Assembly: GCA_963801105.1 (NCBI GenBank)
Contig: CAWDDH010000003.1
Coordinates: forward strand, 3,534,001-3,598,000
Length of the DNA stretch: 64,000 nt
Source: JAENVU01 sp963801105
GTDB lineage: Bacteria; Actinomycetota; Acidimicrobiia; IMCC26256; JAENVU01
Direction of reading: 5' to 3'
Shown: piece by piece, positions 16,644-25,097 of the stretch
Numbering within the stretch: the stretch's first letter is position 1
Layout of the letters: each line of letters begins with the position of its first letter
Position numbers and translations under genes: made by a program
The notes under the pieces: model-generated
What the model saw: only the letters and a program-made list of their open reading frames with translations
The model's database searches: none
What the model was told of the DNA's origin: nothing

Positions 16644-17384
16644 TCAGTCCGCGGCGCGCAGGTGGACGACGTCGCCGACGGCCACCGCCACGACGGAGCC
16701 GTCGCTCTGCTCGAGCAGGAGCCGCCCGACGCGGTCGACGCCACGGGCGGTCCCGGTGAGCGTGCCGGCACCCTGCTCCACCCGGACCCGCCGGCCCGTG
16801 GTCACGAGCCGGGCGCGGTAGGAGTCGCGCGCGGCCTCGAGGTCGTCGAGGTGGACGGTGTAGCGGGCGAGGTACGCGTCGAGGATCCGGCGCCGGTCCA
16901 GCGTGTGCCCGCCCTCGAGATCGCACGCGGTCGCGATGGCCGCCAGCTCCTCGGGCACCGCGCCCCACTCCACGTTCAGGCCGATGCCCACGACGAGCGC
17001 GTCGCCCGCCGCCTCGGCGAGCACACCGGCCAGCTTGCGGTCGCGCACGAGGAGGTCGTTGGGCCACTTCAACCCGGCCACCACCCCGGTGACGGTCTCG
17101 ATCGCCTCGGCCATCGCGAGCCCGGCCGCCATCACGAGCGAGTGCCGGTCCTCGACCACGATCGAGGGACGCAACAGCACCGAGACCAGCAGGGACGCAG
17201 CGGGCGGAGCAATCCAGGCGCGGTCGAGACGACCCTTCCCCGCGGTCTGGTGGTCGGCCACGACGACCAGGCCCGCCGGGGCGCCGGCGCGGGCCTCGTC
17301 GAGCAGGTAGCGGTTGGTCGAGTCGAGCTCGGGGAACCAGCGAACCTCGCCGAAGCGGGTCGGACTGGCCTGGGGCTCCCGCAC
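16644..17384 (-). CDS. birA: Biotin--[biotin carboxyl-carrier protein] ligase (BirA), no DNA-binding domain
   Basis: 246 residues from GTG 17384, which lies seven bases after TATCCT. An upstream GTG at 17411 would start before that -10. Class I BirA: DSTNRYLLDEA, TAGKGRLDRAW (biotinyl-AMP loop), LKWPNDLLV and AGVLAEAAGDALVVGIGLNV. The N-terminal winged helix of E. coli BirA is absent, so it acts as ligase only. It activates biotin as biotinyl-AMP and attaches it to carrier lysines such as Lys549 of the divergently encoded carboxylase. The two genes share a symmetric -10. Confidence 0.93.
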   Translation of the reverse strand: MREPQASPTRFGEVRWFPELDSTNRYLLDEARAGAPAGLVVVADHQTAGKGRLDRAWIAPPAASLLVSVLLRPSIVVEDRHSLVMAAGLAMAEAIETVTGVVAGLKWPNDLLVRDRKLAGVLAEAAGDALVVGIGLNVEWGAVPEELAAIATACDLEGGHTLDRRRILDAYLARYTVHLDDLEAARDSYRARLVTTGRRVRVEQGAGTLTGTARGVDRVGRLLLEQSDGSVVAVAVGDVVHLRAAD

Positions 17385-17390
17385 GGCCCG

Positions 17391-17397
17391 TAGGATA
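17391..17397. promoter_or_regulatory. Symmetric bidirectional -10 (TAGGATA / TATCCTA) for birA and the carboxylase
   Basis: GTAGGATAC (17390-17398) gives TAGGAT on the forward strand and TATCCT on the reverse strand at almost the same position. Reverse transcription would be leaderless for birA. Forward transcription gives a leader of about 30 bases with a GGGGGAAG ribosome site before GTG 17431. Confidence 0.5.
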
Positions 17398-17430
17398 CGG
17401 CGTTCCGTCACCGGCCGACGCGGGGGAAGC

Positions 17431-19182
17431 GTGCTCCAGAAGATCCTGATCGCCAACCGCGGTGAGATCGCCGTGCGGGTCATGCGGACGTGTCGGGAGC
17501 TCGGAATCACGACGGTCGCCGTCTACTCCGACCTGGATCGGGAGGCCCTGCACGTCCGCTACGCCGACGAGGCCTACGCCCTGGGCGGCCAGACCGCCGC
17601 CGAGAGCTACCTCGACTCGGACGCCATCCTCGACGTCATCGAACGCAGCGGCGCCGACGCGGTGCACCCCGGCTACGGCTTCTACGCCGAGAATGCCGAC
17701 TTCGCCCGCACCATCACCGAGCGGGGCGTGACCTGGATCGGCCCGCCGCCGGACGCGATCGACGTGATGGGCGACAAGATCTCCGCCCGGAAGGCCGCCG
17801 ATCGCGGCGGCGTCGCCAGCGTGCCCGGCACCCTCGAGGAGATCACGAGCGTCGACGACGTGATCGCGTTCGGTGAGCAGGTCGGCTGGCCGGTCGCGAT
17901 CAAGGCTGCCTACGGCGGTGGCGGCAAGGGCATGAAGGTCGTCGCCGATGCGGCTGCCGCGCAGTCGGCCCTCGACTCGGCGGCCCGCGAGGCGCAGGCC
18001 TACTTCGGCCGCTCCGAGGCCTACCTCGAGAAGTACCTCACCAACCCGCGTCACATCGAGATCCAGATCTTCGCCGACACCCACGGCAACGCGGTGTGGC
18101 TCGGCGAGCGGGACTGCTCGGTGCAGCGCCGGCACCAGAAGCTGGTCGAGGAGTCCCCGGCCGCGGGGCTGTCGGAGGACACCCGTCGGGCCATGGGCGA
18201 GGCGGCGGTCCAGGTGGCCACGGCCACGGGCTACGTGAACGCCGGCACGGTCGAGATGCTCTACCAGGACGGCGAGTTCTACTTCCTGGAGATGAACACC
18301 AGGCTGCAGGTCGAGCACTGCGTGACCGAGATGGTCACCCAGCTCGACCTCGTCGCCGAGCAGATCCGCGTCGCGTCCGGCCAGCCGCTCTCGTTCTCCC
18401 AGGACGACATCGAGCGCCGAGGTCACGCCATCGAGGTTCGCATCAACGCGGAGAACTCGGCCAAGGGCTTCCTCCCCTCCCCCGGCACGCTCACCGAGCT
18501 CGCGATCCCGTCGGGACCCGGCGTGCGGTGGGACGGCGGGTACGAGACGGGCGACACGGTTTCGCAGTACTACGACAACCTCGTCGGCAAGCTGATCGTC
18601 TGGGCCCCCGACCGGGAGCGCGCCCGGCGCCGCATGCTCCGTGCGCTGGGTGAGCTGCGCGTGCAGGGCATCCACACGACGGTGCCCGTGGACGAGCTCG
18701 TCCTCTCCCACCCGGACTTCGCCGCCGGCGAGCACTCGACCCGCTGGCTCGAGGAGCAGGTGGACCTGTCGGGGCTCGTGTCGGACTCCGGCGCCACCGC
18801 GACCCCCGAGGAGGACGGCGAGGCCACGGTCGTGCCCGTCGAGGTGAACGGCAAGAAGTTCGACGTGAAGCTCTACCTGCCCGGAGGAGTTCCGGCCGCG
18901 TCCGGAGCGAGCGGACCGGCGCGCCGGGCGCCGAAGCCGAAGTCGGCTGCCCACACCGGAGCGGGTGGCAGCGGGACGATCACCGCGCCGATGCAGGGCA
19001 CGATCGTGAAGGTGACCGCGGAGGTCGGACAGGCCGTGACGCTCGGCGAGTCGGTCCTCGTCCTCGAGGCGATGAAGATGGAGAACCACATCAACGCCGA
19101 CACCGAAGGCACGGTGAAGGAGATCCGCGTCGCGGCGGGCGACACCGTGAGCGCCGGCGACGTGCTGGTCGTCATCGAGTAA
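17431..19182 (+). CDS. Acetyl/propionyl-CoA carboxylase alpha chain (biotin carboxylase + BCCP)
   Basis: 583 residues from GTG 17431, with GGGGGAAG just upstream. The biotin carboxylase half (about 1-450) shows ILIANRGEIAVRV, the ATP-grasp loop GGGGKGMKVV, HIEIQIFAD, RDCSVQRRHQK and EMNTRLQVEH. A linker follows, then a biotinyl domain whose EAMKM motif places the biotinylated lysine at 549, 35 residues from the end. This domain order is that of actinobacterial AccA-type alpha subunits, which pair with a separate carboxyltransferase beta subunit (not in this window) to make malonyl-CoA or methylmalonyl-CoA. The divergent birA modifies it. Confidence 0.95.
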   Translation: MLQKILIANRGEIAVRVMRTCRELGITTVAVYSDLDREALHVRYADEAYALGGQTAAESYLDSDAILDVIERSGADAVHPGYGFYAENADFARTITERGVTWIGPPPDAIDVMGDKISARKAADRGGVASVPGTLEEITSVDDVIAFGEQVGWPVAIKAAYGGGGKGMKVVADAAAAQSALDSAAREAQAYFGRSEAYLEKYLTNPRHIEIQIFADTHGNAVWLGERDCSVQRRHQKLVEESPAAGLSEDTRRAMGEAAVQVATATGYVNAGTVEMLYQDGEFYFLEMNTRLQVEHCVTEMVTQLDLVAEQIRVASGQPLSFSQDDIERRGHAIEVRINAENSAKGFLPSPGTLTELAIPSGPGVRWDGGYETGDTVSQYYDNLVGKLIVWAPDRERARRRMLRALGELRVQGIHTTVPVDELVLSHPDFAAGEHSTRWLEEQVDLSGLVSDSGATATPEEDGEATVVPVEVNGKKFDVKLYLPGGVPAASGASGPARRAPKPKSAAHTGAGGSGTITAPMQGTIVKVTAEVGQAVTLGESVLVLEAMKMENHINADTEGTVKEIRVAAGDTVSAGDVLVVIE

Positions 19183-19210
19183 CCCCCGGCGGCCGCGAGG
19201 ATCGGGCGCG

Positions 19211-19216
19211 TAGCGT
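19211..19216 (+). promoter_or_regulatory. -10 box TAGCGT, leaderless promoter of the PhzF-like gene
   Basis: TAGCGT, then six bases, then ATG 19223. Confidence 0.55.
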
Positions 19217-19222
19217 CCGGGG

Positions 19223-20020
19223 ATGACCACTCCGCTCGTCTGGGTCGACGCGTTCACCGACACGCCCTTCGCCGGCAATCCCGCGGCGATCGTCTTCCTC
19301 GAGGCGCCCGCCGACGAGGCCTGGATGCAGGGGCTGGCGTTCGAGCTCGGGCTCGCCGAGACGGCCTACGTCGTGCCCCGGGGGCCGGACCAGTTCGGGC
19401 TCCGCTGGTTCACGCCCACCGTCGAGATCCCGCTGTGCGGACACGCGACCCTGGCGAGCGCCCACGCGCTCTACGAATCCGGCCGGGCCGACGGCCCGAT
19501 CACGTTCCACACCCAGTCCGGCGCGCTCGTGTGCACCCGGCGCGAGGGGATGATCCAGATGGACTTCCCGGCCGTGCCCCCCAGGCGCGTCGACCCGGCC
19601 CCCGGACTGCTCGCCGCGCTCGGCGTCTCCGAGGCGGTCGCAGTGCTCGACAACAAGCAGTGGTTCATCGTGGAACTCGCGACCGCGGCGGAGGTCGAGC
19701 AGCTCACGCCCGATCTCCGCGCCCTGGAGCGGATCGTCGACGGGGCTTCGGTGACCGCTCGCTCGGACCGGACCGGCGTGGACATCGTCTCGCGCGTGTT
19801 CGGCCCGGGCGTCGGTGTGGACGAGGACGCGGTCACGGGCTCGGTGCACTGCGCGCTCGTGCCGTACTGGGCGGCCAAGCTCGGCCGCACCGAGCTCGTC
19901 GCCCGCCAGGCCTCCGCGCGAGGTGGCACGTTGCACTGCCGACTCGACGGCGACCGCGTCTTTCTCGCCGGTCCCGCCGTCACCGTGCTCCGCGGGGAAC
20001 TGCCGGGCGACCGCTCGTGA
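19223..20020 (+). CDS. PhzF-family isomerase/epimerase-like protein
   Basis: 265 residues. The N-terminal WVDAFTDTPFAGNPAAIV, the catalytic glutamate Glu46 in LAETAYV, the RWFTPTVEIPLCGHATLASA block and C-terminal DEDAVTGSVHCAL are diagnostic of PhzF-type diaminopimelate-epimerase folds. Family members isomerise small dienes or have unknown substrates. There is no phenazine gene nearby, so the physiological substrate is unknown. It converges on the cupin gene with three bases between stops. Confidence 0.9.
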   Translation: MTTPLVWVDAFTDTPFAGNPAAIVFLEAPADEAWMQGLAFELGLAETAYVVPRGPDQFGLRWFTPTVEIPLCGHATLASAHALYESGRADGPITFHTQSGALVCTRREGMIQMDFPAVPPRRVDPAPGLLAALGVSEAVAVLDNKQWFIVELATAAEVEQLTPDLRALERIVDGASVTARSDRTGVDIVSRVFGPGVGVDEDAVTGSVHCALVPYWAAKLGRTELVARQASARGGTLHCRLDGDRVFLAGPAVTVLRGELPGDRS

Positions 20021-20023
20021 AGG

Positions 20024-20437
20024 TCAGGCCTCGGCCGCATCTCGCGGTCGGTAGCTGCCGTTCGGGCCGGGCGTGACGTGCACCAACCGACCGGGCTCCG
20101 TCGCTTCGAGTCGGTGCCAGACACCACGGGGCACGACGTACGCGTCGCCGGCCCGCAGGACGACGTTCGTCTCGACACCCACCGTCTGCGCGTCGCCGTC
20201 GTCGAGGACCAGCTCCATCGTTCCGCTGACCACGTAGAGAAACTCGTCGCCGTCGGGGTGAACCTCGCCGAGGTGTGGTCCCGGCCCCGTCCCGACGGGG
20301 ACCACTCCGATGGTGTATCCGTCGATCCGCTCGGGCGGACCCGGCGACGCGGATCGGATGGCCATCGACCAGTCGCGTGCGATGTCCGCCACGCTCCCGG
20401 CGAAATGAACCGGCGACGGGTCGGGCGCATTGGTCAT
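20024..20437 (-). CDS. Single-domain cupin protein
   Basis: 137 residues from ATG 20437. An upstream in-frame ATG exists at 20458. A cupin barrel is visible: HLGEVHPDGDEFLYVVSG carries two histidines and a glutamate for metal binding (cupin motif 1), and VVPRGVWHRLEATEPG carries motif 2 with the last histidine. Such small metallo-cupins include dioxygenases, isomerases and sugar-binding proteins. Nothing here fixes the substrate. It is transcribed alone. Confidence 0.85.
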   Translation of the reverse strand: MTNAPDPSPVHFAGSVADIARDWSMAIRSASPGPPERIDGYTIGVVPVGTGPGPHLGEVHPDGDEFLYVVSGTMELVLDDGDAQTVGVETNVVLRAGDAYVVPRGVWHRLEATEPGRLVHVTPGPNGSYRPRDAAEA

Positions 20438-20557
20438 CCACCCAGACTGCCCGCCCATCACGTGTGCTCGCCACGGCGCCAGGCGGCGCGTCACGCGGCC
20501 GGACCGAGCGTTCCGCGGAACCTCCCAGGAACTGGAAATCGCGCGTCAGCGGGCGCG

Positions 20558-21916
20558 TCAGGAACTGGCGTCGGCGAGGGACTCCGCCATCGCGGGGTGC
20601 ACCAGCAGGGAGTCGACGATGTCGACCACCTTGAGATTGTTCGTGACGGCGACGGCGATCACCGAGATCAGCTCCGCCGCGCCGCGCCCGACGATCGAGC
20701 CGCCGAGCACCACCCCCGTCGCCGGGTCCGAGATGATCTTGACGAACCCCCGCGGATCGCCGTTGATGAGCGCCTTCGGGTTGGTCGCGAACGGCACCTT
20801 GGTCACGCGGATCTTGCGGCCGGCCGCGAACGCGTCGGCCTCGGCCAGTCCGACGTCGGCGATCTCGGGATCGGTGAAGATCGCCGAGGCCGCCTTCTCG
20901 TAGTCGAGGTGGCGGTGCTCCCGTGCGTGGAGGCCCATCAGGTGCTCGGCGATCTTGCGACCCTGCATCGCCGCGACCGACGAGAGCGGGAGCTTCCCCG
21001 ACACATCGCCGGCGGCATAGATGTGCGCCGCCGACGTGAGGCAGTTGTGGTTGATCGTGATGAACCCGCCGTCGTCGATGGCGACGCCGGCGTTCTCGAG
21101 GTCGAGCCCCTCGGTGTTGGGCAGCGAGCCGATCGCGAGGATCACGTGGGACGCGTCGACCCGACGACCGTCGTCGCAGTCGATGCGCACGCCGTCGTCG
21201 CTCGCGGTGATCGCGGTCGCGCGCGCGCCCTTCAGGAGGTGGACGCCGCGGCCGAGGAACTCGTCCTCGAGCACCGCCGCGACCTCGGGGTCCTTCCGGG
21301 GCAGCACCTGCTGGCGCGACACGACGAGCGTCACCTCGCTGCCGAGAGCGCTGAACATGTGCGTGAACTCCACACCGGTCACGCCCGAGCCGATCACGCA
21401 CAGATGCGTCGGGATCTCGGGCGGCGGGTAGGCCTCCCGCGTGGTGAGGACCCTCGTGCCGTCGAGCGGCGCCCAGTCGGGGACCCGCGGGCGTGAGCCG
21501 GTGGCCACCACGAAGACGTCGCCGGTGATCTCCTCCGTCCCGGACTCGCCGTCGACCGCGATCGTGTAGGAGTCCAGGAAGCGGGCCCGCCCCAGCACGA
21601 GCCGGACCCCCTGGGACTCCAGCAGCTCGTTGATGCTCGTCCGCAGCCGGGACTCGATCGTCGCGACCCGCGTGCGGAGGGCGTCGACGTCGAGGGAGCC
21701 GGTCGCCTCGAGGCCCATCGTCTTGGCCCGCCGGAGGTCGGCGAGCTCGCCGCCCGTGGCGATCATCGCCTTGGACGGGATGCAGTCGAGCAGGTGCGCG
21801 GCACCGCCCACGATGTCGGACTCGATGAGCACGACGTCCGCGCCCATGGTCGCCGCGACGGTGGCCGCGGTGTTGCCCGCGGGGCCGCCACCGATGATCA
21901 CGAGCCGCCTCGTCAT
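20558..21916 (-). CDS. FAD-dependent pyridine nucleotide-disulfide oxidoreductase family, LpdA-like NAD(P)H:quinone reductase
   Basis: 452 residues. FAD motif IIGGGPAGNTAA (8-19), NAD motif VIGSGVTGVEF, second FAD motif IYAAGDVSG, and the dimerisation domain with HPAMAESL. The redox-disulfide region reads GGAAHLLDCIPSK. Cys45 is kept, but the partner cysteine expected at 40 is alanine, so it cannot form the CxxxxC disulfide of dihydrolipoamide dehydrogenase. The same loss is known in M. tuberculosis LpdA (Rv3303c), an NAD(P)H:quinone reductase, which is the best functional guess. It is preceded by a leaderless -10 and divergent from galT. Confidence 0.9.
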   Translation of the reverse strand: MTRRLVIIGGGPAGNTAATVAATMGADVVLIESDIVGGAAHLLDCIPSKAMIATGGELADLRRAKTMGLEATGSLDVDALRTRVATIESRLRTSINELLESQGVRLVLGRARFLDSYTIAVDGESGTEEITGDVFVVATGSRPRVPDWAPLDGTRVLTTREAYPPPEIPTHLCVIGSGVTGVEFTHMFSALGSEVTLVVSRQQVLPRKDPEVAAVLEDEFLGRGVHLLKGARATAITASDDGVRIDCDDGRRVDASHVILAIGSLPNTEGLDLENAGVAIDDGGFITINHNCLTSAAHIYAAGDVSGKLPLSSVAAMQGRKIAEHLMGLHAREHRHLDYEKAASAIFTDPEIADVGLAEADAFAAGRKIRVTKVPFATNPKALINGDPRGFVKIISDPATGVVLGGSIVGRGAAELISVIAVAVTNNLKVVDIVDSLLVHPAMAESLADASS

Positions 21917-21923
21917 GGGGAGG

Positions 21924-21929
21924 AACCTA
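21924..21929 (-). promoter_or_regulatory. -10 box TAGGTT, leaderless promoter of the LpdA-like gene
   Basis: TAGGTT on the reverse strand is seven bases before ATG 21916. Confidence 0.55.
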
Positions 21930-21937
21930 CCGCCGCG

Positions 21938-21943
21938 TACGGT
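21938..21943 (+). promoter_or_regulatory. -10 box TACGGT, leaderless promoter of galT
   Basis: TACGGT, seven bases, then GTG 21951. It lies nine bases from the divergent -10 at 21924-21929. Confidence 0.55.
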
Positions 21944-21950
21944 GTCCCCC

Positions 21951-22877
21951 GTGCCGACCTACCGCCACGACCCGATTCTCGACCGCACCGTGGTCATCGC
22001 CGCCGAGCGGGCCGCCCGCCCGTACACGAGCGCGACCACCCCCGACGACACCGGCAGCACCGCCGACGAATGCCCGTTCTGCCCCGGCCACGAGAGCCAG
22101 ACCCCTCCCGAGACGTGCCGCACCGGCACCGGGGTGGCCGACGGGCCCGGGTGGAGCGTGCGGGTGGTGCCCAACCTGTATCCCATCGTCGGCTCCCCCG
22201 AAGACGGCGACGCCACCGGCGCGCACGAGGTGATCGTCCTCTCCCCCGCTCACGACCGTGACCTCGCGCACCTCGACCCCGATCAGGCGACCGAGGTGCT
22301 CTGCGTCCTGCGCGACCGTGCCGCGTTCCACCTCGCGGCCGGGCGCGCGTTCGTCAGCGCGTTCGTGAACCACCGCCGCGCCGCCGGCGCGTCCCTCGCG
22401 CATCCCCATGCGCAGCTCGTCGCGCCCGACCGGATGGCCGAGAGCATCCTCGCGATGACGGAGCGGTTCGACACCGACCTCGTCGCCCGCGAGCTGGTGC
22501 ACGCGCAGCGCTCCGGCCTCGGCGTCGTCGAGGGGCCTGCCGCCGCGTGGTGCCCACCGGCGGGCTGGGCGCCGTACCTGATGCGCGTCGCCCATCGTTC
22601 GACTCGGGCCCGGTTCGACGAGGCAACCGAGGCCGAGCTCCGCGTCGTCGCCGAGACCCTGCTCGACGCCCTGGGCCGGTTGGAGCGGCTCCTCGGGCCT
22701 GCGCCGTACAACGTGATCGTCCACACCGCGCCACCGTCGGTCCGGCCCGGCGAGATGCACTGGCACCTCGAAGTCGTGCCCCGCACGAGTGTGATCGCCG
22801 GGTTCGAGCTCGGCACCGGCGTCTACGCCAACGCGGTCGCGCCCGAGCAGGCCGCCGCGCTGCTCCGGGACGCCTGA
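21951..22877 (+). CDS. galT: Galactose-1-phosphate uridylyltransferase (GalT-like, HIT superfamily)
   Basis: 308 residues from GTG 21951. The zinc cysteine pair CPFC (ADECPFCPGHE), VVPNLYPIV, FVNHRRAAGASLAHPHAQLV with the nucleophilic His of HPH, and the C-terminal HWHLEVVPR second HIT-like half are seen. The Leloir enzyme swaps UMP between UDP-glucose and galactose-1-phosphate. Related actinobacterial proteins may act on other sugar phosphates. Its stop shares one base with the following ATG. Confidence 0.9.
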   Translation: MPTYRHDPILDRTVVIAAERAARPYTSATTPDDTGSTADECPFCPGHESQTPPETCRTGTGVADGPGWSVRVVPNLYPIVGSPEDGDATGAHEVIVLSPAHDRDLAHLDPDQATEVLCVLRDRAAFHLAAGRAFVSAFVNHRRAAGASLAHPHAQLVAPDRMAESILAMTERFDTDLVARELVHAQRSGLGVVEGPAAAWCPPAGWAPYLMRVAHRSTRARFDEATEAELRVVAETLLDALGRLERLLGPAPYNVIVHTAPPSVRPGEMHWHLEVVPRTSVIAGFELGTGVYANAVAPEQAAALLRDA

Positions 22878-23323
22878 TGCACCTTCACCTCTGCACGACG
22901 ATCGGCGCGTCGGTCGAGTCGGTCTGGCGCACGGTCGAGGACATCGAGACGCATACCAAGTGGATGACCGACGCCGAGCAGATCACCTTCCACGGTGAGC
23001 AGCGCGCCGGCGTGGGCACCGAGTTCGACTGTCTCACCCGGGTCGGTCCGCTCTCGACCGTCGACACCATGCGCGTCACCGAATGGGAGCCGGGATCAGT
23101 GATGGGCATCGAGCACCGGGGCCTCGTGCTCGGCACCGGTCGCTTCACGTTGCGGACCGTCGGCGCGGCGCTCACCGAGTTCTGCTGGACCGAGGACCTG
23201 CGGTTCCCGTTCCGGCTCGGCGGGCCGCTCGGGGCGCGGGCCGCCCGGCCGATCCTCGAGCGCGTGTGGCGCAAGAACCTCGAGCGGCTGCGCGCGCTCG
23301 CCGAGGCGCAGTCGTCCGCCTGA
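22877..23323 (+). CDS. SRPBCC (START-like) ligand-binding protein
   Basis: 148 residues, ATG 22877 overlapping the galT stop. The N-terminal ASVESVWRTVEDIETHTKWM and a helix-capped beta strand pattern ending in a long amphipathic helix (RVWRKNLERLRALAE) match the polyketide cyclase/SRPBCC fold. These proteins bind hydrophobic ligands or act as cyclases and co-chaperones; the ligand is unknown. It is in a bicistron with galT and converges on an enoyl-CoA hydratase gene. Confidence 0.8.
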   Translation: MHLHLCTTIGASVESVWRTVEDIETHTKWMTDAEQITFHGEQRAGVGTEFDCLTRVGPLSTVDTMRVTEWEPGSVMGIEHRGLVLGTGRFTLRTVGAALTEFCWTEDLRFPFRLGGPLGARAARPILERVWRKNLERLRALAEAQSSA

Positions 23324-23346
23324 GCGGGATGGGCGAGGTGTGCGCG

Positions 23347-24126
23347 CTATCGGCCCCGAAACTTCGCCTTGCCCGGCCCGTGCTCCAGGAAGCTCGCGAC
23401 GCCCGCGCGCGCGTCCTCGGTGCCGAAAACGTCGACGAACGCGGTCGCCTCGACGTCGAGCCCACGCAGGAGCGAGCCGTCGAGGCCTTCGTCGATCGCG
23501 CGCTTCGCGAGGCCCATGGCGACGACCGCACCCGTCGCGAGCTCGGACGCCCACGCGAGGGCGGCGGACTCCAACTCGTCGGCCGGCACCACCCGATCGA
23601 CGAGACCGATCGCCAGAGCCTCGTTCGCCTTGACCTGGCGTCCGCTCCACACGAGCTCCTTGGCTCGCGCGGGTCCGACGAGGCGTGGCAGGCGCTGGGT
23701 CCCTCCGGCGCCGGGGATGACACCGAGCAGGATCTCGGGCTGACCCAGCCGCGCGGTGTCGGCCGCGATCCGCAGGTCGCACGCGAGCGCGAGCTCCATG
23801 CCCCCGCCCAGCGCGAACCCTCGGATCCCGGCGACGACGGGCCGTGGGATCGCGGCGAGCGTGTCGAACGCGCGGCGGAACGTCGCGCCGATCGTGCGCG
23901 CGGCGCGCTGGTCGCCGAACTCCTTGATGTCGGCCCCCGCCGCGAGCGCCTTCTCGCTCCCGAACACGACGACGGCCTTGACGTCCGGTCGGCCGTGCAG
24001 CTCCGCGGCCGCGTCGCCGATCGCGGTGAGGAGCGCCTGGGAGAGCGCGTTCATCGGCGGGCGGTTGAGCCGCAATGCGACCACGCCGTCGTCGTGGTCT
24101 TCGAGCAGGACCAGGTCGTCGGTCAT
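23347..24126 (-). CDS. Enoyl-CoA hydratase (crotonase), both catalytic glutamates present
   Basis: 259 residues from ATG 24126, preceded by TAGGGT at seven bases. Oxyanion-hole segments are AAGADIKEF and GFALGGGMELALACDLRI. The two catalytic residues of classical 2-enoyl-CoA hydratase are both visible as Glu111 (GGGMELAL) and Glu131 (GQPEILLGVIPGAGGTQ). It hydrates trans-2-enoyl-CoA in beta-oxidation or amino-acid breakdown. The nearby acyl-CoA dehydrogenase and MeaB fit acyl-CoA metabolism. Confidence 0.92.
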   Translation of the reverse strand: MTDDLVLLEDHDDGVVALRLNRPPMNALSQALLTAIGDAAAELHGRPDVKAVVVFGSEKALAAGADIKEFGDQRAARTIGATFRRAFDTLAAIPRPVVAGIRGFALGGGMELALACDLRIAADTARLGQPEILLGVIPGAGGTQRLPRLVGPARAKELVWSGRQVKANEALAIGLVDRVVPADELESAALAWASELATGAVVAMGLAKRAIDEGLDGSLLRGLDVEATAFVDVFGTEDARAGVASFLEHGPGKAKFRGR

Positions 24127-24133
24127 GGTCCGG

Positions 24134-24139
24134 ACCCTA
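24134..24139 (-). promoter_or_regulatory. -10 box TAGGGT, leaderless promoter of the enoyl-CoA hydratase gene
   Basis: TAGGGT (reverse strand) is seven bases before ATG 24126 and lies between the hydratase and meaB. Confidence 0.55.
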
Positions 24140-24151
24140 TCCGTGCGTCCG

Positions 24152-25093
24152 TCAGGTCGACGCGAGCAGCTGACCGGCGGCGGTGTCGGGATCGAGCTCG
24201 CGGGTGAGAACCCGGGTGACCAGCTCGTCGAAGTGGGGCCCCGAGCACGCGGCATCGGCCTGGGCCCGCAGTCGCGCGGCCACGATGGACCGCAGCTCGT
24301 CCCGGAGACGCGCCTCCCGACGCCGCACGAGCCGACCCTCCTGCTCCTGGAACTCGCGGTGCTCCCGGATGGCGTCCCAGAGCTCGTCGATCCCCTCGCC
24401 GCGAGTTGCCACCGTCGACACGATGCGCGGCCGCCACTCGGGATGTCCTGAGAGATCCAGCATCATCTCGAGGTCACGGATCGTCTCGGCAACACCGTCG
24501 CGGTCCGCCTTGTTGACCACGAACAGATCGGCGATCTCCATGAGCCCGGCCTTGTTCGCCTGCACGCCGTCACCCCAGCCGGGGTTGACGACGACGACGG
24601 TGGTGTCGGCCGAGCCGGCGATCTCCACCTCGACCTGGCCGACACCGACGGTCTCGATCATCACCCAGGGCTTGCCGGCCGCGTCGAGCACGCGAGCCGC
24701 CCGCGGCGTCGCGATCGCGAGCCCACCGAGATGACCACGGGTCGCCATCGAGCGGATGTAGACCCCGGCGTCGGTGGCGTGGTCCTGCATCCGGACCCGG
24801 TCACCGAGGATCGCGCCGCCACTGAACGGTGACGTCGGGTCGATCGCGAGGACCCCGACCTCGAGGTCGTCCTTGCGGATCCGGCGGATCAGGGCGTCGG
24901 TGAGACTCGACTTCCCCGCGCCGGGGGCTCCCGTCAGTCCGACGGTGTACGCGTTGCCGGTGTGGGGGTAGAGCGCGGCGCCCGCGGCGTCGGCATCCGG
25001 TCCGCCGGACTCGACGATGGAGATCAGCTTGGCGATCGAGCCCCGATCGCCCTCGACGGCGCGCGCGACCAGCGCCGGGATGTCGCGACGCAT
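24152..25093 (-). CDS. meaB: MeaB/ArgK-type G-protein chaperone of B12-dependent acyl-CoA mutases
   Basis: 313 residues. P-loop GTPase with Walker A GAPGAGKSSL, an AIDPTSPFSGGAILGDRVRM switch region, MATRGHLGGLA, ETVGVGQVEVEIA and the NKAD base-specificity motif. MeaB proteins protect and reactivate methylmalonyl-CoA or related mutases by gating cobalamin loading. A candidate client, the acyl-CoA mutase large subunit, is encoded at 38636-40222. The gene follows nfu by four bases, so the two share a transcript. Confidence 0.94.
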   Translation of the reverse strand: MRRDIPALVARAVEGDRGSIAKLISIVESGGPDADAAGAALYPHTGNAYTVGLTGAPGAGKSSLTDALIRRIRKDDLEVGVLAIDPTSPFSGGAILGDRVRMQDHATDAGVYIRSMATRGHLGGLAIATPRAARVLDAAGKPWVMIETVGVGQVEVEIAGSADTTVVVVNPGWGDGVQANKAGLMEIADLFVVNKADRDGVAETIRDLEMMLDLSGHPEWRPRIVSTVATRGEGIDELWDAIREHREFQEQEGRLVRRREARLRDELRSIVAARLRAQADAACSGPHFDELVTRVLTRELDPDTAAGQLLAST

Positions 25094-25097
25094 CCGC

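Noticed and set aside
16168..19278. A reverse-strand open frame of about 1,000 codons over pabC, birA and the carboxylase
   Set aside because: Composition is Arg/Gly/Asp/Val-rich with no motif, and it lies antisense to well-identified genes. High GC content makes such open frames common.
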